Under the pieces are notes generated by a model. It had not been told where the DNA came from. It ran no database searches and saw only the letters and a list, made by a program, of their open reading frames with translations. Below are positions 7,584 through 11,995 of a stretch of DNA of 11,995 bases, one piece after another. Made by a program: the position numbers and the translations under genes. The DNA is from Bacteroidales bacterium. Lineage in GTDB: Bacteria; Bacteroidota; Bacteroidia; Bacteroidales; DTU049. The stretch lies in the NCBI GenBank assembly GCA_030017935.1, contig JASEGF010000036.1, forward strand, positions 1,295 through 13,289, written 5' to 3'. How positions within the stretch are numbered: the first letter of the stretch is position 1; every line of letters starts with the position of its first letter.

Positions 7584-7591
7584 TAATTTTG
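7584..7591 (+). promoter_or_regulatory. TAnnTTTG -7 promoter box of ahcY
   Basis: TAATTTTG is an exact TAnnTTTG match 15 nt before the ATG at 7607 and downstream of the ppiD terminator, so ahcY probably has its own promoter. No -33 TTTG was found. I see no SAH or SAM riboswitch: the gap between terminator and start is only 60 bp. Confidence 0.55.
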
Positions 7592-7606
7592 TATAAAAAT
7601 AATGAT

Positions 7607-9007
7607 ATGGATAAAATAGCATACAAAGTAAAAGATATTTCATTAGCCGATTGGGGACGTCGTGAGATAGAATTGGCAGAGAAAGAGATGCCAGGATTAA
7701 TGCAATTAAGAGAAAAATATAGTAAAGATAAACCATTATTAGGTGCTCGCATATCTGGCTCGCTGCATATGACTATAGAGACAGCAGTACTTATAGAAAC
7801 ATTAGTAGCACTCGGAGCTCAAGTGAGATGGGCTAGCTGCAATATTTTTTCTACTCAAGATCATGCTGCTGCTGCTATAGCTAAAGCTGGTGTGAATGTT
7901 TATGCTTGGAAAGGTGAAACACTTCATGAATATTGGTGGGCTACTGCTCAAGCTCTTAACCATAATGGATTTGGCCCACATTTAATAGTAGATGATGGTG
8001 GTGATGCCACGCTAATGGTGCATCTCGGTTATAAAATTGAGGATGATCCCTCTATTCTCGATAATAAACCTGCTAAAAAAGATGAGCAAGCTCTATATGA
8101 CATTTTGAGAGAAATATATAATGAAGATAAAACTTTTTGGCATAAAACTGTGAAAGAACTAAAAGGAATATCAGAAGAGACTACTACAGGTGTACATAGA
8201 TTATATCAATTAAATGAACGTGGTGAGCTACTCATACCTGCAATTAACGTAAATGATAGCGTAACAAAATCAAAATTTGATAATATATATGGCTGTAGAG
8301 AATCATTGCTAGATGGCATCAAAAGAGCTACAGATCGCATGATAGCTGGCAAAACTGCTATGGTATGTGGCTATGGTGAAGTAGGTAAAGGTTCTGCACA
8401 GGCTCTAAGAGGTGTAGGTGCTAGAGTTCTCATAAGCGAAATAGATCCTATATGTGCTCTACAAGCTGCTATGGAAGGGTATGAAGTAACTACAGTAGAA
8501 GATGCATTGAAAGAAGCTACGATTTTTGTTACAGCTACTGGTAATAGAGATGTGATATCTATAGAGCATATGATGAAAATGAAAGACAATAGTATTGTAT
8601 GCAATATTGGGCATTTCGATAATGAAATTCAAGTAGATGAATTGCAAAATTTCCCAGGTATACAGCATACCAATATTAAACCTCAGGTAGATAAATATAC
8701 ATTCCCAGATGGGCACTCAATAATCCTTTTAGCAGAGGGACGTCTTGTAAATTTAGGTTGTGCTACTGGTCATCCATCATTTGTAATGAGTAATTCCTTT
8801 TCTAATCAAGTGCTAGCTCAGCTAGAGCTGTGGCAAAATGATTACAAAATAGGAGTTTATTGCTTACCTAAATATCTCGACGAGGAAGTAGCCAGACTGC
8901 ATCTACCGTTTTTAGGTGTTAAACTTACTAAATTGACACCAGAGCAAGCAGACTATATAGGTGTACCTATTAATGGGCCTTATAAGCCAGAACGTTATAG
9001 ATATTAA
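7607..9007 (+). CDS. ahcY: Adenosylhomocysteinase (S-adenosylhomocysteine hydrolase)
   Basis: A complete 466-residue NAD-dependent enzyme that splits S-adenosylhomocysteine into adenosine and homocysteine, keeping the methylation cycle running. The start matches the family (YKVKDISLADWGRREIELAE). Substrate-domain motifs are present: HAAAAIAKAGV, DDGGDAT at 129-135, EETTTGVHRLYQ, and NVNDSVTKSKFDN with K221 and D225 at the positions of the catalytic lysine and aspartate of the mammalian enzyme. The NAD-binding loop is VCGYGEVGKG at 253-262, and the conserved C-terminal KPERYRY closes the neighbouring subunit's NAD site. It is longer than the human enzyme because of the roughly 40-residue insert typical of many bacterial forms (around KKDEQALYDILREIYNEDK). 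The ATG at 7607 is chosen over an in-frame TTG at 7589, which is the last three bases of the promoter box. The enzyme is cytoplasmic and expected to be a tetramer. No SAM-cycle genes lie beside it. Confidence 0.97.
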   Translation: MDKIAYKVKDISLADWGRREIELAEKEMPGLMQLREKYSKDKPLLGARISGSLHMTIETAVLIETLVALGAQVRWASCNIFSTQDHAAAAIAKAGVNVYAWKGETLHEYWWATAQALNHNGFGPHLIVDDGGDATLMVHLGYKIEDDPSILDNKPAKKDEQALYDILREIYNEDKTFWHKTVKELKGISEETTTGVHRLYQLNERGELLIPAINVNDSVTKSKFDNIYGCRESLLDGIKRATDRMIAGKTAMVCGYGEVGKGSAQALRGVGARVLISEIDPICALQAAMEGYEVTTVEDALKEATIFVTATGNRDVISIEHMMKMKDNSIVCNIGHFDNEIQVDELQNFPGIQHTNIKPQVDKYTFPDGHSIILLAEGRLVNLGCATGHPSFVMSNSFSNQVLAQLELWQNDYKIGVYCLPKYLDEEVARLHLPFLGVKLTKLTPEQADYIGVPINGPYKPERYRY

Positions 9008-9042
9008 TTTTTATTGAATTAATCGTTTAATTAATAACTAAA

Positions 9043-9069
9043 TTATTACTGATTCATTCACGGTAATAA
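9043..9069 (+). terminator. Candidate weak hairpin after ahcY
   Basis: TTATTACTG (9043-9051) pairs with CGGTAATAA (9061-9069) around a 9-nt loop, 36 nt after the ahcY stop. One pair is a U-G wobble in the rightward transcript but would be an A-C mismatch in the leftward one, which fits a role for ahcY mRNA. The sequence after it is T-rich but has no real T run, so termination is uncertain. Confidence 0.35.
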
Positions 9070-9158
9070 CTATATTTCTTATGAGTGTAATTGATTTTGA
9101 ATAAATTTCTACATAATTTACATTTCTTTATCAACTACACAAAGAAAAGTCTTCGCTC

Positions 9159-9185
9159 GGGAAATAATTTGATAAATCATTTCCC
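9159..9185. repeat. Stem-loop in the AT-rich spacer
   Basis: GGGAAATAATTT (9159-9170) and AAATCATTTCCC (9174-9185) pair over 12 positions with a 3-nt loop. The single irregular position is A-C on the rightward RNA but G-U on the leftward RNA, so the leftward transcript (from the flippase side) forms a full stem. No T run follows on either strand, so it is not a standard terminator. Function unknown. Confidence 0.5.
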
Positions 9186-9436
9186 AATGTAATATTAAAT
9201 ATAGCGTTTTTTTTAAATTTTTGTTTAAAATAATTAATGATATTTATTTAATATTTTTTTAATATTAAAAATCTTTATAGATGAATATTTTATAGAAATA
9301 TTTACAAATTTTTTAATTTATAATCAAATTATTTATAAGCTTTAATTTTAAAAGTATTAATAATAATTTATTTAAATTCTTATATCATTACTAAATTTAA
9401 ACATAAATTAAAAGTTAAATAATAACATATTTGTCA

Positions 9437-10897
9437 TTATTTTGTTTGTCTAAGTTTATTAACACTTTCTTTTGTGATATTTAACAAATAAAAAATCTGG
9501 TCTTTATATAGATAACAAATAATTACAAAGCCGACGACAGCACTTATAACCTGTAAAGATATTATTGGAATGAAAGTATTAATAAAAGAAACTACTAGAA
9601 AGACAAATGTAGAAATATAAAATTTATCAAGATGATAATTAACTGGATATAATTTTTGAGAAAAATATGTGCCAATAAAGAAGTAAACTACATAAGAAAT
9701 AGCTGTAGATAATGCTGCACCCTCAGCACCATATCTAGGAACTAAAAATATATTTCCCACTATATTGATAATAGCTGCAATAGTAGCTCTAATAATATAT
9801 AAATATGTTTTCTTTTTAAAGTTAATCCCCACAGTAGTAACATAAGATACTGTATCTATAATAGGCATTAATAAAAGAAAAGATGTTAAACCTGCAGCAG
9901 ATCTATATGAACTTTCTAACAAAAGAAAAATCAAATCTTTGAAAATTACTATTACAATGCCACTTATAAACATAATAGCTGAAATAAATAAGGAAACTTT
10001 CTCAAAAATACCAGTATTATTAGGATTTTTTTCATAACTTTCATAAGCTGCAGGTACCCAATAATTTGTAAAACTATTCTGAATCAAACTCATAACGGCT
10101 ACAATTTTAAAAGCTGCCGTATATATACCTACCTCTGAGAAATCGCAGTAATTTCTAATAGCTATCCTATCTATTGATTGGAAAATCCAAAGAACTAAAA
10201 AAGTAGGGACAAAGGGCAAGCCATATTTAACTATAGCTTTAATATTATTCTTATCAATATGTGTTTTGGTACGCCAAATTTCTTTCTCATAAATAATAGC
10301 AACAGTAGCAGAACATACATGCGCAAAGAATAAACCAATAATGACAGCATAGAAAGTTTTATCTATTAATAATGCATATAAAATTGTAAAAACAGCATTG
10401 GCTATACTATTAATAACTTTTATTATAGAATAAGCTTTGCCTCTTTGCTTCATCCTAACTAGTAAAAGAGCATATCTTTCAATTATGGCAACAAAAACTG
10501 TAATATCTAATAATAATATTGGAGTAAAATGGGTGGAATCACCAAAGAGCAATATAGACAATTCTTGCCAAAAAATTCCAATAATTATAAAAGTCAAAAT
10601 ACCTATACTTAGACTAGGTAGCAATGACTCCCAGAGTAAATTACTACGTTTACTTTCTGAACGTTCATAAAAAAATCTTGCGAAACTTTGATCAGCACCA
10701 AGTAAAACGATATTTAATATCAAATTAAATGCAAGAGTAAACATTGCAGCTTTACCAAATTCATCAGGTATAATAAGCCATGTGATTATAGGAGTAGTGA
10801 TGAAGCTAATAATAGCAGCTATCCATTGACCAATAGAAAATTGAAATAAAGATTTTATAAAAGTTTTTTCTCCTGATGTACTCTTTACCTTCGACAT
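9437..10897 (-). CDS. Polysaccharide/oligosaccharide flippase, Wzx-like (MVF/MATE-type membrane protein)
   Basis: A complete 486-residue, very hydrophobic protein with about 12 to 14 membrane segments spread over its length. The N-terminal FSIGQWIAAIISFITTPIITW, PDEFGKAAMF and GADQSFARFFYE are typical of the polysaccharide biosynthesis (Polysacc_synt/RfbX) family. IYTAAFKIVAVM and NYWVPAAYE in the middle and AEGAALSTAISYVVYF near the C-terminus match the same family. Such proteins flip lipid-linked glycan units across the inner membrane for O-antigen, capsule or exopolysaccharide. No glycosyltransferase or polymerase lies in the window, so the cargo is unknown. The ATG at 10897 gives MSKVKSTSGEKTFIKSLFQFS, a normal start. 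It follows the peptidase gene in the same direction, but a terminator stands between them. It is the only gene with a visible 5' end that lacks an exact TAnnTTTG box. Confidence 0.9.
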   Translation of the reverse strand: MSKVKSTSGEKTFIKSLFQFSIGQWIAAIISFITTPIITWLIIPDEFGKAAMFTLAFNLILNIVLLGADQSFARFFYERSESKRSNLLWESLLPSLSIGILTFIIIGIFWQELSILLFGDSTHFTPILLLDITVFVAIIERYALLLVRMKQRGKAYSIIKVINSIANAVFTILYALLIDKTFYAVIIGLFFAHVCSATVAIIYEKEIWRTKTHIDKNNIKAIVKYGLPFVPTFLVLWIFQSIDRIAIRNYCDFSEVGIYTAAFKIVAVMSLIQNSFTNYWVPAAYESYEKNPNNTGIFEKVSLFISAIMFISGIVIVIFKDLIFLLLESSYRSAAGLTSFLLLMPIIDTVSYVTTVGINFKKKTYLYIIRATIAAIINIVGNIFLVPRYGAEGAALSTAISYVVYFFIGTYFSQKLYPVNYHLDKFYISTFVFLVVSFINTFIPIISLQVISAVVGFVIICYLYKDQIFYLLNITKESVNKLRQTK

Positions 10898-10930
10898 TTT
10901 AATGTATTATTGATATAATTATAAAAACAA

Positions 10931-10976
10931 TAAGGTGCCACCTTTTATAAAATATTTTATAAAAAATGACACCTTA
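10931..10976 (-). terminator. Hairpin terminator after the C1 peptidase gene, leftward
   Basis: The sequence forms a long stem with outer arms TAAGGTG (10931-10937) and CACCTTA (10970-10976) and an AT-rich inner stem closing at about 10953. Three irregular positions (10938/10969, 10941/10966 and 10942/10965) are C-A mismatches on the + strand but G-U pairs in the minus-strand RNA, so the structure is complete only in leftward transcripts. It begins 14 nt after the peptidase stop codon, and the leftward strand then reads TTGTTTTT. Confidence 0.8.
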
Positions 10977-10990
10977 AAAATTCATCAATT

Positions 10991-11995
10991 TTATAATCCT
11001 AATTTTTTTCTAATATCTTTAGGGATACTATTTACATTTACCATTATACCTGTGGTTTTATACTCTACAAAAGGTTTAGAAGCAAAGAAATATCCATCAT
11101 ATGGTCCCGTAACATTCCAGCTATTTTTAACTTTATAATAAATATTTCCATTTTGATCTTTAGCAATGCCAGTAATATGCATACCATGATCATCAGTAGT
11201 AGAATAATTATCGAAAGCTATTTGTCTTAGTTCTTGAGTTATTACTTTTTCTTTAACTGGTCCATCAAGAGTATAGATTTGTTTTTGCCTCTCTGCTTCT
11301 GTGAGCTTTTCCCAACGTTCTTTTTCTGTACCAGTGAGATCAGGGAGTGTTTCATCAGGAACTACAGCAATACCTTTAGACCATTTAAAGCCTTTTTCTG
11401 AAACATCACTACCCCAGGCCACAGTATATCCATTATTAATAGCATAATCAATGATTTGCATCATCTCATTTAATGGAACATTATAAACTTTTTCATGAAG
11501 CCAATTATCAGGTATTTCTAACACAAACTGCTCATAAAAAGGATGATGATTAAAAGAAGTTATTTCCACATAATCATCCATGTTTAATCCAAGAAATTGA
11601 GCAAAAGTAATAGGAGTATATTCTTTTCCTTCATAAGTGAATTTTTCTGGGATTTTCCCTAAATATGCATCTAGGATGCCTATATAACCATTAAGCCAAG
11701 CAGTTGATAACTCTTTATTAGGATTTTTAATAATTTCATCTAGATAAGCTTTGAGTACTGCATCTAGCTCAGCATGTACATGCTTATCTGTACCATAATT
11801 TAATCCTGTATAAGCTGACTCAGGGACAATACCATATTTTTTAATAATATATGAAATGTCTCTAAAACCACCACCAGCACCGAAGTTGGTTTTTCCTTGA
11901 AAACGCACATACCTGATAGCCTTTTCTATATAAGCATTTCTAACAATAAATGCCTCAGATAAATCATAATTTCCTTTGCCAGTACGCAATAATTC
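10991..11995 (-). CDS. C1-family cysteine peptidase (bleomycin hydrolase / aminopeptidase C-like), N-terminus cut off by window edge
   Basis: The final 335 codons are visible; the reading frame stays open to the right edge, starting ELLRTGKGNYDLSEAFIVRN, a core family sequence, so the true start and the catalytic cysteine lie outside. The catalytic histidine is in DDHGMHITGIA (codon at 11186-11188) and the catalytic asparagine in VKNSWN (codon at 11123-11125). FGAGGGFRDISYIIKKYGIVPESAY, a central AVAWGSD-like TVAWGSDVSEKG and the PLNEMMQIIDYAINNGY helix also fit subfamily C1B. Such enzymes trim peptides from the N-terminus and often form hexamers. Bacteroidota forms may be cytoplasmic or exported; the missing N-terminus prevents a decision. 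The protein ends in KKLGL and a terminator follows directly. TTG at 11989 is an internal leucine, not a start. Confidence 0.92.
   Translation of the reverse strand, partial: ELLRTGKGNYDLSEAFIVRNAYIEKAIRYVRFQGKTNFGAGGGFRDISYIIKKYGIVPESAYTGLNYGTDKHVHAELDAVLKAYLDEIIKNPNKELSTAWLNGYIGILDAYLGKIPEKFTYEGKEYTPITFAQFLGLNMDDYVEITSFNHHPFYEQFVLEIPDNWLHEKVYNVPLNEMMQIIDYAINNGYTVAWGSDVSEKGFKWSKGIAVVPDETLPDLTGTEKERWEKLTEAERQKQIYTLDGPVKEKVITQELRQIAFDNYSTTDDHGMHITGIAKDQNGNIYYKVKNSWNVTGPYDGYFFASKPFVEYKTTGIMVNVNSIPKDIRKKLGL

Larger units (their letters stand above)
9008..9436. other. AT-rich non-coding spacer between convergent ahcY and flippase genes
   Basis: These 429 bases carry no credible ORF in any frame. 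The left part holds a small hairpin at 9043-9069 and a GC-richer patch with a stem-loop at 9159-9185. From about 9186 to 9436 the sequence is almost pure A and T, with simple palindromes such as TTTAATATT / AATATTAAA (9247-9255 and 9261-9269, loop of five T) that are not significant at this composition. I find no tRNA, mobile element end or CRISPR repeat. Confidence 0.7.

Noticed and set aside
7546..7752. 68-codon minus-strand ORF overlapping the ahcY start
   Set aside because: It is antisense to conserved AhcY coding sequence and the ahcY promoter, and its protein resembles nothing I recognise.
8371..8716. Two overlapping minus-strand ORFs of 77 and 85 codons inside ahcY
   Set aside because: Both lie antisense to the conserved NAD-binding region of AhcY; they are by-products of its codon use.
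9247..9269. TTTAATATT/AATATTAAA hairpin as a terminator or attachment site
   Set aside because: It is made only of A-T pairs in a region of almost pure A and T, where such palindromes are expected by chance.
10437..10670. 77-codon plus-strand ORF inside the flippase gene
   Set aside because: It is antisense to a clear membrane-protein gene and has no recognisable domain or upstream promoter box.
10935..11138. 67-codon plus-strand ORF over the terminator and the peptidase 3' end
   Set aside because: It overlaps a strong hairpin and the antisense of the conserved NSWN region of the peptidase.

Overview
The window looks like chromosomal DNA of an AT-rich member of the Bacteroidota. Several signs agree. 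Five of the six genes whose 5' end is visible have an exact TAnnTTTG box (the Bacteroidota -7 promoter element) 7 to 18 nt before the ATG, and none has a Shine-Dalgarno sequence. A DUF4301 protein is present, a family I know mainly from Bacteroidota. The FAD/Fe-S oxidase has the CNGS..C...MCPSY and TRARAN signature of the Bacteroidota form. The TPR protein ends in the GDxxxACxDL...GY..A...C tail common in that phylum. I cannot name a genus.

Layout: 1-2125 (-) is a partial FAD-linked oxidase fused to an Fe-S module, with its C-terminus beyond the left edge. 2176-3702 (-) is a DUF4301 protein that reads like a nucleotidyltransferase of the UDP-sugar pyrophosphorylase type. 3703-4022 is a non-coding spacer holding a phased 7/8-bp short-repeat array. 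4023-5240 (-) is a secreted or periplasmic TPR protein. It is divergent from 5347-7488 (+), a membrane-anchored PpiD-like peptidyl-prolyl isomerase that ends at a perfect 17-bp terminator hairpin. 7607-9007 (+) is adenosylhomocysteinase (ahcY). 9008-9436 is an AT-rich spacer with a few hairpins. 9437-10897 (-) is a polysaccharide flippase of the Wzx/MVF type. 10931-10976 is a terminator for the leftward gene to its right. 10991-11995 (-) is a C1-family (bleomycin hydrolase/PepC-like) peptidase whose N-terminus lies beyond the right edge.

The genes do not form an obvious pathway. Most carry their own promoter box and appear to be single-gene units: SAM-cycle detoxification (AhcY), envelope protein folding (PpiD), glycan export (flippase), 2-hydroxyacid oxidation and peptide degradation. 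I see no transposase, phage gene, CRISPR array, tRNA, rRNA or defence system. The most interesting items are the probable enzymatic identity of the DUF4301 protein, the modular short-repeat array, and the consistent very short 5' leaders, which also correct two start codons.
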